NCBI GenBank assembly: GCA_023387335.1 | Contig: JAEWIF010000059.1 | Span: forward strand, 1-64,000 | Direction of reading: 5' to 3' | DNA length: 64,000 nucleotides | Source: Pseudomonadota bacterium | GTDB lineage: Bacteria > Pseudomonadota > Gammaproteobacteria > Burkholderiales > Burkholderiaceae_C | Part shown: one piece after another, positions 32,734 to 41,293 of the stretch | Position numbering within the stretch: the stretch's first letter is position 1 | Layout: the number at the start of each line of letters is the position of its first letter | Program-made: the position numbers and the translations under genes | Notes under the pieces: generated by a model | Told to the model about the DNA's origin: nothing | What the model saw: only the letters and a program-made list of their open reading frames with translations | The model's database searches: none

Positions 32734-33768
32734 TCAGCCTTGCTGGCGGAACTCGCCGGGCGTGAGGCCCACGCGCGCCTTGAAAGCGCGCGCGAAACTC
32801 TTCTCATTGCGGAAACCGACCGCGGCCGCGACCTGCTTGACCGGCCGGTCGGTGCGCCAGAGCAGCTCGCGCGCGCGCTCCAGGCGCACCTCGTCCTTGA
32901 GCTGCTGCAGGCTCGCGCCTTCTTCCTTGAGCTGGCGGTGCAGCGTGCGAGCCGACACGTTCAGCAGCTCGGCCAGCGCCTCGGCGCTGTGCGTGCGGTC
33001 GGGGTGCGCGGCGAGCGCCTGCCGCACCTGCGGCACCAGCAGCCGGTCGCGCCGGTACTGCAGGACCGTGAGGCTGAGCGCGCGCTGGCGCAGCATCTGC
33101 GTCAGCGCCTTCTCGTCGCGCCGCAGCGGCAGCCTGAGGTACTGCGCGTCGAAGCGGATCGCGGCCTGCGGCGCCGCACCGAACGACAGCGCGCCGCCCG
33201 GGAACATGTGGGCGTAGGCGTCGGCATGCGGCGGCGCCTCGAACGGGAACAACGCCGCCTGCAGCGGGATGCGCGAATCCACGTACCAGCAGGCCAGGCC
33301 GTGGATGTTGCGCAGCACGAAGGCGATGCTGAGCTCGCGGGCCGGTGCCGGCAGCGGCCGCCGTTCCTCCAGCGTCACGGACGCCAGCGATCCCGTCACC
33401 GAGAGCGACAGCCGGACGTGGTCGGTCAGCAGCCCGTGGTGGCGGCACCAGCGCTTGAGCGCCACGCCCAAGTCGGGCGCGCCGAGCGACGCGCGCGCCA
33501 GCATGCCGTAGCTGCCCCACGGCAACCGGCGGTCGAAGGCGCCCAGGCCCTCGTCGTCCAGCTCTTCCATCGCGGCGGCGGACAGCACTTCCATTTGCCG
33601 GGCGGTCATCCGTGCCGCCGGTTTTTCCAACTGCGATGGCGTGATCTGTGCCAGCCGGAGCGCCGCTTCGGGCGACCGCCCGCGCGCCCGGTAGGCCGCC
33701 GCGATGGCTCGTGCGAAAGCCATGGGCGTGACGGCGGCGGGCGGCCGGGGCGAGGGGCGCGAAGGCAT
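32734..33768 (-). CDS. AraC family transcriptional regulator
   Basis: This encodes 344 residues. ATG 33768 gives a protein of normal family length; the frame continues upstream into the divergent gene's region without reason. Residues about 20-200 form the AraC ligand-binding N-terminal domain of the OruR/ArgR type (GSYGMLARASLGAPDLGVAL). The C-terminal residues about 240-344 carry two HTH motifs (AEALAELLNVSARTLHRQLK, VKQVAAAVGFRNEKSFARAF). It is divergent from the liu operon across 112 bases and is the likely local activator. An imperfect hairpin near 32717-32730 follows it; bases 32566-32733 otherwise show no gene. Confidence 0.9.
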   Translation of the reverse strand: MPSRPSPRPPAAVTPMAFARAIAAAYRARGRSPEAALRLAQITPSQLEKPAARMTARQMEVLSAAAMEELDDEGLGAFDRRLPWGSYGMLARASLGAPDLGVALKRWCRHHGLLTDHVRLSLSVTGSLASVTLEERRPLPAPARELSIAFVLRNIHGLACWYVDSRIPLQAALFPFEAPPHADAYAHMFPGGALSFGAAPQAAIRFDAQYLRLPLRRDEKALTQMLRQRALSLTVLQYRRDRLLVPQVRQALAAHPDRTHSAEALAELLNVSARTLHRQLKEEGASLQQLKDEVRLERARELLWRTDRPVKQVAAAVGFRNEKSFARAFKARVGLTPGEFRQQG

Positions 33769-33880
33769 CCGCCGAGTGTGGTCCGGCTTGGCACGATTTG
33801 CAACCCACGGGGCAGGCCCGCGCGGCGGCGTGGGAGTAGCCTTCGCGCGAAGAACCGGGAACACCGCGAGAGACCCCCCC

Positions 33881-35509
33881 ATGCCCATCCTGGAAAGCCA
33901 ACTCAATCCCCGCTCCGCCGAATTCCAGGCCAACGCCGAAGTGATGCGTGGCCTGGTCGCCGACCTGCAGCAACAGGTCGACCGCGCGGCCGCCGGCGGC
34001 GGCGAGGCCGCGCGCGCCAAGCACACGGCTCGCGGCAAGCTGCTGCCGCGCGACCGCGTGCAGATGCTGCTGGACCCCGGCACGCCGTTCCTGGAACTGG
34101 CGCCGCTGGCCGCGCACGGCATGTACAACGGCGACGCGCCCTGCGCCGGCGTCATCACCGGCATCGGCCGGGTGAGCGGCCGCGACGTGATGATCGTGTG
34201 CAACGACGCCACGGTGAAAGGCGGCACCTACTACCCGATGACGGTGAAGAAGCACCTGCGCGCGCAGGAGGTGGCGATGCAGAACCGCCTGCCGTGCATC
34301 TACCTGGTGGACTCCGGCGGCGCCAACCTGCCGAACCAGGACGACGTGTTCCCCGACCGCGAGCACTTCGGCCGCATCTTCTTCAACCAGGCCAACATGA
34401 GCGCGCAGGGCATCGCGCAGATCGCGGTGGTGATGGGCTCCTGCACGGCCGGCGGCGCCTACGTGCCGGCGATGAGCGACGAGACCATCATCGTGAAGAA
34501 CCAGGGCACCATCTTCCTGGGCGGCCCGCCGCTGGTGAAGGCGGCCACCGGCGAGGTGGTGAGCGCGGAAGACCTGGGCGGCGGCGACGTGCACACGCGC
34601 CTTTCCGGCGTGGCCGACCACCTGGCGCAGAACGACATGCACGCGCTGGCCCTGGCGCGCCAGGCCGTCGCCACGCTCAACCGCGGCAAGGTGCCGCCGG
34701 TGGAACTGCGCGAGCCGCGTCCGCCGAAGTACGACCCGAAGGAGATCTACGGCGTCATCCCGACCGAGGTGCGCAAGCCCTACGACGTGCGCGAGGTGAT
34801 CGCGCGCATCGTCGACGGCTCCGAGTTCCACGAGTTCAAGTCGCGCTGGGGCGGCACGCCGGGCGGCTCGTCCACCACGCTGGTCTGCGGCTTCGCCCAC
34901 ATCGAGGGCATGCCGGTGGGCATCATCGGCAACAACGGCATCCTGTACAGCGAGTCGGCGCAGAAGGGCGCGCACTTCATCGAGCTGTGCTGCCAGCGCA
35001 AGGTGCCGCTCGTCTTCCTGCAGAACATCAGCGGCTTCATGGTGGGCCGCAAGTACGAGACCGAAGGCATCGCGCGGCACGGCGCCAAGATGGTCACGGC
35101 CGTCGCCACGGCCAGCGTGCCCAAGTTCACCATCATCATCGGCGGCAGCTTCGGCGCGGGCAACTACGGCATGTGCGGCCGCGCGTATTCGCCGCGCTTC
35201 CTGTGGATGTGGCCGAACGCGCGCATCTCCGTGATGGGCGGCGAGCAGGCCGCCAGCGTGCTGGCCACCGTCAAGCGCGACGGCATCGAGGCCAGGGGCG
35301 GCCAGTGGTCGGCCGACGAGGAGGCCGCGTTCAAGCAGCCGCTGCTGGACCAGTTCGCCCACCAGTCGCACCCGTATTTTTCCAGCGCGCGCCTGTGGGA
35401 CGACGGCGTCATCGACCCGGCCGACACGCGCCGCGTGCTGGCGCTCGGCTTGTCGGCGACGCTGAACGCGCCGATCGGCGAGCCGAAGTTCGGCGTGTTC
35501 CGGATGTGA
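33881..35509 (+). CDS. liuB: Methylcrotonyl-CoA carboxylase carboxyltransferase subunit
   Basis: This encodes 542 residues, the usual length for MCC beta. It is an acyl-CoA carboxyltransferase in the cytoplasm: it transfers a carboxyl group from biotin to 3-methylcrotonyl-CoA to give 3-methylglutaconyl-CoA in leucine degradation. Conserved stretches: ARGKLLPRDRVQMLLDPGTP, VMIVCNDATVKGGTYYP, LVDSGGANLPNQDDVFPD, VMGSCTAGGAYVPAMSDE and GGSFGAGNYGMCGRAYSPRF. Its partner LiuD lies 3.8 kb downstream. Geranyl-CoA carboxylase (AtuC) is similar; the presence of HMG-CoA lyase in the cluster favours leucine. Confidence 0.92.
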   Translation: MPILESQLNPRSAEFQANAEVMRGLVADLQQQVDRAAAGGGEAARAKHTARGKLLPRDRVQMLLDPGTPFLELAPLAAHGMYNGDAPCAGVITGIGRVSGRDVMIVCNDATVKGGTYYPMTVKKHLRAQEVAMQNRLPCIYLVDSGGANLPNQDDVFPDREHFGRIFFNQANMSAQGIAQIAVVMGSCTAGGAYVPAMSDETIIVKNQGTIFLGGPPLVKAATGEVVSAEDLGGGDVHTRLSGVADHLAQNDMHALALARQAVATLNRGKVPPVELREPRPPKYDPKEIYGVIPTEVRKPYDVREVIARIVDGSEFHEFKSRWGGTPGGSSTTLVCGFAHIEGMPVGIIGNNGILYSESAQKGAHFIELCCQRKVPLVFLQNISGFMVGRKYETEGIARHGAKMVTAVATASVPKFTIIIGGSFGAGNYGMCGRAYSPRFLWMWPNARISVMGGEQAASVLATVKRDGIEARGGQWSADEEAAFKQPLLDQFAHQSHPYFSSARLWDDGVIDPADTRRVLALGLSATLNAPIGEPKFGVFRM

Positions 35510-35517
35510 GGGCCGCG

Positions 35518-36645
35518 ATGGCGGACATGCAGGCCCCGCTCGCACGTCGCGCCTTGCTGCGCGCGGCGGGCCTGCTGCCGCTCGTCTCGCTCGGGGGCTG
35601 CGTCGTGGCGCCGTACGGCACCTACCATCGGCCGTCTTCCGCCCTGCCCGGCGCGCAGCTGGGCAAGGCGTGGTGCCAGGGCCAATCGGGTCCGGAGACG
35701 CGATTGCAGGCCGACCTGCAGGGCGTGCGCATCTCCGTGCGCACCGAGCCGCAGCCGCGCAGTGGTCCGCCCGGCCTCCTGCTTTTCGCCGAACTGACCG
35801 TGCCGCCGGGGCAACTGCTGCACTGGCAGGGCGAGCCGCGGGTGCTGGCGGAAGGCCGGCCGCTGGCGGTCGTGCCCCAGGTTTCGGCCCGGCGGTCGCT
35901 GCTGCTGGCGCCCGGACAGTGGGCCGACGTCGTCACCCTGCGTCCTGGCACGATCGCGATGGACGCGCAAGCGCCGTACGGCTCGCTGCTGGTGCGGCCC
36001 GCGCCGGTGAGCGAACAGCCGCCCCGCGTGTGGGTCGAGGGCCTGGCCCTCGAACAGGCGGGCGCGCGCTGGGTGCTCCCGGCCACGCCTCTCGCGCGCC
36101 CGGCCAGCCGCACGCTGCCCGACGTCTATCGAAGCGATGCCGAGCAGGCCGCCGTGCTCGCGCGCGCGGGCGCCTGCAGCCTCGAGACGCCGCAGCAGGC
36201 CTGCGACAACATCGTCGAATACAGCTCCGACAGCCATCGCGGCCAGGACGCCGCGCTGCGCTGGCGCGGTCGCTGGTACCTGGCGCGCCGGTCCGGCGCG
36301 GCACCGCGGTTCGAGGGCGAGCTGAACCTCCAGCCGCTGCGGGCCGGGCGCCTGCGTGTCGTGGATTCGGCGTGGCAAGTGCGATCGGAAGACGGCGGCG
36401 CCGCGCAGCCGCTGCGCTCGTCCCAGGTCCGCCTCTCGTTCGACGACCGGCTCGTTGCCGGGCACGTCGTGCCGGCCGCGACGGTCGAGACGCGCTTCAC
36501 GGTGCAGGCGATGCTGCCGGAGGACGTGCCGACCTTCGACTTGCTGCTGCCGGCCTTCGCGACCGCGGGCCGCAAGGTGGAGTCCACCTCCATCCGCTTC
36601 GAGCGCCGCCGCTTCGACGGCGGCGTCGAGCCCTTCAACTGCTGA
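35518..36645 (+). CDS. Predicted lipoprotein of unknown function inside the liu operon
   Basis: This encodes 375 residues, starting 8 bases after liuB. The N-terminal ARRALLRAAGLLPLVSLGGC is a signal with lipobox LGGC (Cys28), so the protein is probably membrane-anchored in the periplasm. The mature part is soluble and beta-rich (QGVRISVRTEPQPR, ELTVPPGQLLHWQGEP, EGELNLQPLRAGRLRVVDSA) with Cys pairs in GACSLETPQQACDN and others. No family recognised. A lipoprotein has no obvious job in cytoplasmic leucine breakdown, so either it was inserted into the operon or it connects the pathway with the envelope. Confidence 0.7.
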   Translation: MADMQAPLARRALLRAAGLLPLVSLGGCVVAPYGTYHRPSSALPGAQLGKAWCQGQSGPETRLQADLQGVRISVRTEPQPRSGPPGLLLFAELTVPPGQLLHWQGEPRVLAEGRPLAVVPQVSARRSLLLAPGQWADVVTLRPGTIAMDAQAPYGSLLVRPAPVSEQPPRVWVEGLALEQAGARWVLPATPLARPASRTLPDVYRSDAEQAAVLARAGACSLETPQQACDNIVEYSSDSHRGQDAALRWRGRWYLARRSGAAPRFEGELNLQPLRAGRLRVVDSAWQVRSEDGGAAQPLRSSQVRLSFDDRLVAGHVVPAATVETRFTVQAMLPEDVPTFDLLLPAFATAGRKVESTSIRFERRRFDGGVEPFNC

Positions 36646-36656
36646 GGTTCCACGGC

Positions 36657-37796
36657 ATGTCCTTCACCACGATCTACGACACCCCCGAGTTCGAGACCCT
36701 GCGCGACCAGGTCGCGCGCTTCATCGCCCGCGAAGTCGAGCCGCACGCGGACAAGTGGGAAGAGCAGGGCTTCGTGCCGCGCGAAGTGCTGCGCCGCATG
36801 GGCCAGGCCGGCCTGTTCGGGCTGATGTACGAAAGCGAGTACGGCGGCGCCGAGGCCGATGCGCTGACCAACCTGGTGTTCGCCGAGGCGCTGTCGCAGT
36901 CGACGTATGCCGGCTTCATCATCACCGTGCTGGTGCACACCGACATGGCCAGCCCGCACCTGCACCACGCGGGCTCGGCGGCGCAGAAGGACAAGTACCT
37001 GCGCAAGGTGATCGCGGGCGAGACGATCACGGCAGTCGGCATCAGCGAACCCGGCGCCGGATCCGACGTCGCGGGCATCCGCACGAGCGCGAAGCGCGAC
37101 GGCGACCACTGGGTGCTCAACGGCACCAAGATGTTCATCACCAACGGCGTGCACGCCGACCTGTACTTCGTCGCGGCCAAGACCGGCCCCGGCAAGCGCG
37201 AGGTCTCGATGTTCATCGTCGAGAAGGGAACGCCGGGCTTCTCGGTCGGCCGCGCGCTGAAGAAGACCGGCTGGCTGTCCAGCGACACGGCCGAGCTGGT
37301 GCTCGACAACGTGCGCATCCCCGCCGCGAACCTGCTGGGCGAGGAGGGCAAGGGCTTCTACTCGGTGATGAAGAACTTCCAGACCGAGCGCATCGCATTG
37401 GCGGCGATGGCGGTGGGCCACTGCACGCGGGCGCTCGAGCTCACCCTGGACTACGTGCGCCAGCGGCAGGCCTTCGGCCGCACGCTGTGGGACCAGCAGA
37501 CCATCCGCCAGCGCCTGTCGATGCTGGACGCGAAGACGCGCGCTGCGCGGCAGTTCATGTACCACTGCGCCTGGCGCGTCACGCAGGGGCACGACATCGT
37601 GCAGGACGTGTCCATGCTCAAGGCGCTGACCGGCGAGCTGGTGAACGAAGTCGTCGGCACCTGCCAGCAGTTCCACGGCGGCATGGGCTACATCCGCGAG
37701 ACCGCCATCGAAAGGCTGTGGCGCGACGCCCGCGTGCTGGCCATCGGCGGCGGCGCCACCGAGGTGATGCTGGAAGAGGTGGCCAAGCGCTACTGA
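36657..37796 (+). CDS. Acyl-CoA dehydrogenase, isovaleryl/LCAD-type active site
   Basis: This encodes 379 residues. FAD-enzyme motifs: TAVGISEPGAGSDVAGIRT, VLNGTKMFITNGVHAD, and GGMGYIRETAIERLWRDARV. The usual catalytic Glu position near the C-terminus is Gly (AIGGGATEV), while an aligned Glu244 in NFQTERIALA matches the alternative base used by isovaleryl-CoA and long-chain dehydrogenases. Context (liuB, liuC, liuD, liuE) suggests a role in oxidising isovaleryl-CoA or a related branched acyl-CoA. The N-terminal half (FETLRDQVARFIAREVEPHA) is not the typical IVD form, so citronellyl-CoA or another substrate is possible. Confidence 0.85.
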   Translation: MSFTTIYDTPEFETLRDQVARFIAREVEPHADKWEEQGFVPREVLRRMGQAGLFGLMYESEYGGAEADALTNLVFAEALSQSTYAGFIITVLVHTDMASPHLHHAGSAAQKDKYLRKVIAGETITAVGISEPGAGSDVAGIRTSAKRDGDHWVLNGTKMFITNGVHADLYFVAAKTGPGKREVSMFIVEKGTPGFSVGRALKKTGWLSSDTAELVLDNVRIPAANLLGEEGKGFYSVMKNFQTERIALAAMAVGHCTRALELTLDYVRQRQAFGRTLWDQQTIRQRLSMLDAKTRAARQFMYHCAWRVTQGHDIVQDVSMLKALTGELVNEVVGTCQQFHGGMGYIRETAIERLWRDARVLAIGGGATEVMLEEVAKRY

Positions 37797-37847
37797 GCCG
37801 TACGGCGCGCGCTAACGTGCGCATGCACCCCGAACCGGAGAACCCGA

Positions 37848-38633
37848 ATGAAACACCTGCTCCTGAACACCGCCGGCGGCACCACCACCGTCACGCTGAA
37901 CCGCCCCGATGTTCGCAACGCCTTCAATGAGGAGGTGATCACCGAGCTGACGGCCGTGCTGCTGGAGCTGGGCAAGCGCCCCGAGGTGCGTTGCGTGGTG
38001 CTGGCCGGCAATGGCCCGGCGTTCTGCGCGGGCGCCGACCTCAACTGGATGAAGCGCATGGCCGACTACACGCGCGAGGAGAACCTGGAGGACGCCGGCG
38101 CGCTGGCCCGCATGCTGGAGGTGCTCTACAAGATCCCGAAGCCGACGGTGGCACGCGTGCACGGCGACACCTACGCGGGCGGCATGGGCCTGGTGGCGGC
38201 GTGCGACATCGCGGTGGCGGCCGACACGGTGAATTTCTGCCTGAGCGAGGCGAAGCTGGGGCTGCTGCCCGCGACCATCAGCCCCTACGTCATCCGCGCG
38301 ATGGGCGCGCGCGCGGCGCACCGGTGGTTCCTGACCGCCGAACGCTTCTCCGCGGTCGAGGCGCACCGCATCGGCTTCGTGCACGAGGTGGTGCCGGCGG
38401 GCGAGCTCGATGCCAAGGTGGGCGAGATCGTGCAGGCGCTGGTGAACGCCGGGCCGGAGGCGGTGAAGGCCTGCAAGCAGCTGGTGCACGACGTGGCCGA
38501 GCGCGAGATCACCGCGGGCTTGGTCCGTCGCACGGTGGAAGGCATCGCGGACATCCGCGCCAGCGACGAGGGGCGCGAGGGCGTGCGGTCGTTCCTGGAG
38601 AAGCGCAAGCCGAACTGGCTGCTGCAGGGGTGA
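37848..38633 (+). CDS. liuC: Methylglutaconyl-CoA hydratase (enoyl-CoA hydratase family)
   Basis: This encodes 261 residues with GGAG upstream. Crotonase fold: the oxyanion-hole segments LAGNGPAFCAGADLNWMKRM and VHGDTYAGGMGLVAACDIAV, and SEAKLGLLPATISPYVI. The ADLNWMK feature is characteristic of LiuC-type hydratases that convert 3-methylglutaconyl-CoA to HMG-CoA. It follows the dehydrogenase by 51 bases. Confidence 0.9.
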   Translation: MKHLLLNTAGGTTTVTLNRPDVRNAFNEEVITELTAVLLELGKRPEVRCVVLAGNGPAFCAGADLNWMKRMADYTREENLEDAGALARMLEVLYKIPKPTVARVHGDTYAGGMGLVAACDIAVAADTVNFCLSEAKLGLLPATISPYVIRAMGARAAHRWFLTAERFSAVEAHRIGFVHEVVPAGELDAKVGEIVQALVNAGPEAVKACKQLVHDVAEREITAGLVRRTVEGIADIRASDEGREGVRSFLEKRKPNWLLQG

Positions 38634-38650
38634 GATGACGGAGCTGCGCG

Positions 38651-39286
38651 ATGGACGCCATCCCCGCCCTCATGGACCCGCCGCAGTTCCTGGCCCTGGC
38701 CGCCGCGCTGGGCTGGGCCAGCGGCTTCCGGCTCTACGCGGCGCTGTTCCTCACCGGACTCGCCGGCTACATGGGCTGGATCGAGCTGCCGTCGGGCCTG
38801 CGCATCCTGGAGCACCCGGCCGTGCTCGCGGCGAGCGGCTTCATGCTGTTCGTCGAGTTCTTCGCCGACAAGATCCCCTACGTCGATTCGGTCTGGGACG
38901 CGGTGCACACGCTGGTGCGCATCCCGGCCGGCGCGGCGCTGGCGGCCGGCGCGCTGGGTGCGGACGGCACGGCCATGGCCTGGGTCGCCGCGCTGGTCGG
39001 CGGCAGCCTCGCGGCCACCAGCCACGCCACCAAGATGACCACGCGCGCGGCGGTCAACACCTCGCCGGAGCCGTTTTCCAACATGGCCGTGTCGCTGTTC
39101 GAGGACGGCCTGGTGGTGTTCCTGCTGTGGCTGTCGGCCGCGCATCCGGCCATCTTCACCATCGTGCTGGTGGTCAGCGTCGTGGTGGCCATCGTGCTGC
39201 TGGTCGTGCTGGTCAAGTTCCTCAAGGCGGTGGTCCGCGAGGTGCAAGGCTTTTTTGCGGGGCAACGCATGCCCCGGGAGCAATGA
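38651..39286 (+). CDS. DUF4126 integral membrane protein
   Basis: This encodes 211 residues with five or so hydrophobic helices (FLALAAALGWASGFRLYAAL; LAASGFMLFVEFFADKIPYV; AWVAALVGGSLAATSHATKM; FEDGLVVFLLWLSAAHPAIF; IVLVVSVVVAIVLLVVLVKF). Features such as FFADKIPYVDSVWD and SHATKMTTRAAVNTSPEPF mark the DUF4126 family, whose function is unknown. It lies between liuC and liuD with short gaps (17 and 4 bases), hence co-transcribed. Confidence 0.85.
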   Translation: MDAIPALMDPPQFLALAAALGWASGFRLYAALFLTGLAGYMGWIELPSGLRILEHPAVLAASGFMLFVEFFADKIPYVDSVWDAVHTLVRIPAGAALAAGALGADGTAMAWVAALVGGSLAATSHATKMTTRAAVNTSPEPFSNMAVSLFEDGLVVFLLWLSAAHPAIFTIVLVVSVVVAIVLLVVLVKFLKAVVREVQGFFAGQRMPREQ

Positions 39287-39290
39287 AGAA

Positions 39291-41282
39291 ATGTTCGACA
39301 AGATCCTGATCGCCAATCGCGGCGAGATCGCCTGCCGGGTGGCCGCGACCGCGCGCCGCCTGGGCATCCGCACGGTGGCCGTGCACTCCGACGCCGACGC
39401 CAACGCCAAGCACGTCGCGGTGTGCGACGAGGCCGTGCCGATCGGAGGCGCGGCCCCGAAGGACAGCTACCTGCGCTGGGAACGCATCATCGAAGCCGCG
39501 CGCGCCACCGGCGCCAAGGCCATCCACCCCGGCTACGGCTTCCTCAGCGAGAACGAGGAGTTCGCCCAGGCCTGCGCCGACGCCGGCCTGGTGTTCATCG
39601 GCCCGCCCGCCTCGGCCATCCAGGCCATGGGCCTGAAGGCCGAGTCCAAGCGGCTGATGGAGCAGGCCCAGGTGCCGCTGGTGCCGGGCTACCACGGCGA
39701 GGACCAGGATCCGGCGTTCCTGCACAAGCAGGCCGACCGCATCGGCTACCCGGTGCTGATCAAGGCCAGCGCGGGCGGCGGCGGCAAGGGCATGCGCGCG
39801 GTGGACAAGGCCGAGGACTTCGACGCGGCGCTCGCTTCCTGCAAGCGCGAAGCGAAGAACAGCTTCGGCGACGACGCGGTGCTCATCGAGAAGTACGTGC
39901 AGCGGCCGCGGCACATCGAGATACAGGTGTTCGGCGACACGCACGGCAACTACGTCTACCTGTTCGAGCGCGACTGCTCGGTGCAGCGGCGTCACCAGAA
40001 GGTGCTGGAAGAGGCGCCCGCGCCCGGCATGACGGAGCAGATGCGCCGCCAGATGGGCGAAGCCGCGGTGGCCGCGGCGCGCGCGGTGAACTACGTCGGC
40101 GCCGGCACCGTGGAGTTCATCGTCGAGCAGCGCGGCTCGGAGATGAGCTTCTTCTTCATGGAGATGAACACGCGGCTGCAAGTCGAGCATCCGGTGACCG
40201 AAGCGATCACCGGGCTCGACCTGGTGGAGTGGCAGCTGCGCGTGGCCGCCGGCGAGCCGCTGCCGCTCAGGCAGGACCAGCTGCGCATTCGCGGCCATGC
40301 GATCGAGGCGCGCATCTGCGCCGAGAACCCGGACAAGAACTACATGCCGTCCACCGGCCGCCTGCGCGTGTACCGCAAGCCGGCGTGCTCGGCCTTCACG
40401 GTGTCGACCGTGCGCGTGGACGACGGCGTGCGCGAGGGCGACGAGATCTCGCCGTACTACGACTCCATGATCGCCAAGCTGATCGTGCACGGCGACACGC
40501 GCGAGCAGGCGCTGGCGCGCCTGGACGAGGCGCTGGCCGGCACGCATATCGTGGGCCTGGCCACCAACGTGCAGTTCCTTCGCTACGTGGTGAAGAGCCG
40601 CTCGTTCGCGCAGGCCGACCTCGACACCGCGCTGATCCCGCGCGAACAGTCCGTGCTGTTCGACCAGGAAAAGGTGGGCCTGCCGGTCGCCGCGGCCGCG
40701 GCCGTGTCGCACACGCTGGATCGCGAGAAGAAGCTGGAAGCCGCCGATCCGTTCAGCCGCCGCGACGGCTGGCGCTCGCACGGCCTGGCCACGCGCCGCT
40801 TCGCCTTCGAGTTCGGCGGCCAGCACCAGCAGGCCGAGCTGACCTACCTGCATGACGGCGCGCTGCGCCTGGCGGTGGGCGAGGCCGGCGGTCCGCTGCT
40901 GTACGAGCGCCAGGACGACGGCGGCCTCGAGGTGCATTTCGCCGGCCGCAGCGTCATGGCCCATGTCTACGCGACGGGCGAGACCGACCACGTGTTCACG
41001 CCGCAGGGCGCGACCCAGATCGTGTCGGTGGACCTGCTCGCCCACGCGGGCGAGGGCGCCGTCGAAGGTGGGCGCCTCACCGCGCCCATGCCGGGCAAGG
41101 TGGTCTCGTTCGCCGTCAAGGCCGGCGACACGGTGAAGAAGGGCCAGCCGCTCGCGGTGATGGAAGCGATGAAGATGGAACACACCATCGCCGCGCCCGC
41201 CGACGGCACGGTGGCCGAGGTGCTCTACGCGCCGGGCGACCAGGTGGCGGAGGGGGCGGAGCTGCTCAAGCTGGCGGCGTGA
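39291..41282 (+). CDS. liuD: Methylcrotonyl-CoA carboxylase biotin subunit
   Basis: This encodes 663 residues. Residues 1-445 form the ATP-grasp biotin carboxylase (FDKILIANRGEIACRVAATA; KASAGGGGKGMRAVD; FFMEMNTRLQVEHPVTE). Residues about 590-663 form the biotin carboxyl carrier domain with AMKMEH, biotin Lys628, 35 residues from the end. It carboxylates biotin with bicarbonate and ATP; partner is LiuB. The ATG at 39291 is 4 bases after the DUF4126 stop. Its stop codon overlaps the upstream GTG of ghrA-like gene. Confidence 0.93.
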   Translation: MFDKILIANRGEIACRVAATARRLGIRTVAVHSDADANAKHVAVCDEAVPIGGAAPKDSYLRWERIIEAARATGAKAIHPGYGFLSENEEFAQACADAGLVFIGPPASAIQAMGLKAESKRLMEQAQVPLVPGYHGEDQDPAFLHKQADRIGYPVLIKASAGGGGKGMRAVDKAEDFDAALASCKREAKNSFGDDAVLIEKYVQRPRHIEIQVFGDTHGNYVYLFERDCSVQRRHQKVLEEAPAPGMTEQMRRQMGEAAVAAARAVNYVGAGTVEFIVEQRGSEMSFFFMEMNTRLQVEHPVTEAITGLDLVEWQLRVAAGEPLPLRQDQLRIRGHAIEARICAENPDKNYMPSTGRLRVYRKPACSAFTVSTVRVDDGVREGDEISPYYDSMIAKLIVHGDTREQALARLDEALAGTHIVGLATNVQFLRYVVKSRSFAQADLDTALIPREQSVLFDQEKVGLPVAAAAAVSHTLDREKKLEAADPFSRRDGWRSHGLATRRFAFEFGGQHQQAELTYLHDGALRLAVGEAGGPLLYERQDDGGLEVHFAGRSVMAHVYATGETDHVFTPQGATQIVSVDLLAHAGEGAVEGGRLTAPMPGKVVSFAVKAGDTVKKGQPLAVMEAMKMEHTIAAPADGTVAEVLYAPGDQVAEGAELLKLAA

Positions 41283-41293
41283 CAATCGCCCCC

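Noticed and set aside
33788..33802. Sigma-54-like TTGGCACG...TGCA before liuB
   Set aside because: The GG to GC spacing is two bases shorter than required for -24/-12 elements, so it would not work as a sigma-54 promoter.
41279..41293. GTG start for ghrA overlapping the liuD stop
   Set aside because: ATG 41294 gives the family-typical N-terminus; GTG remains a weak alternative.
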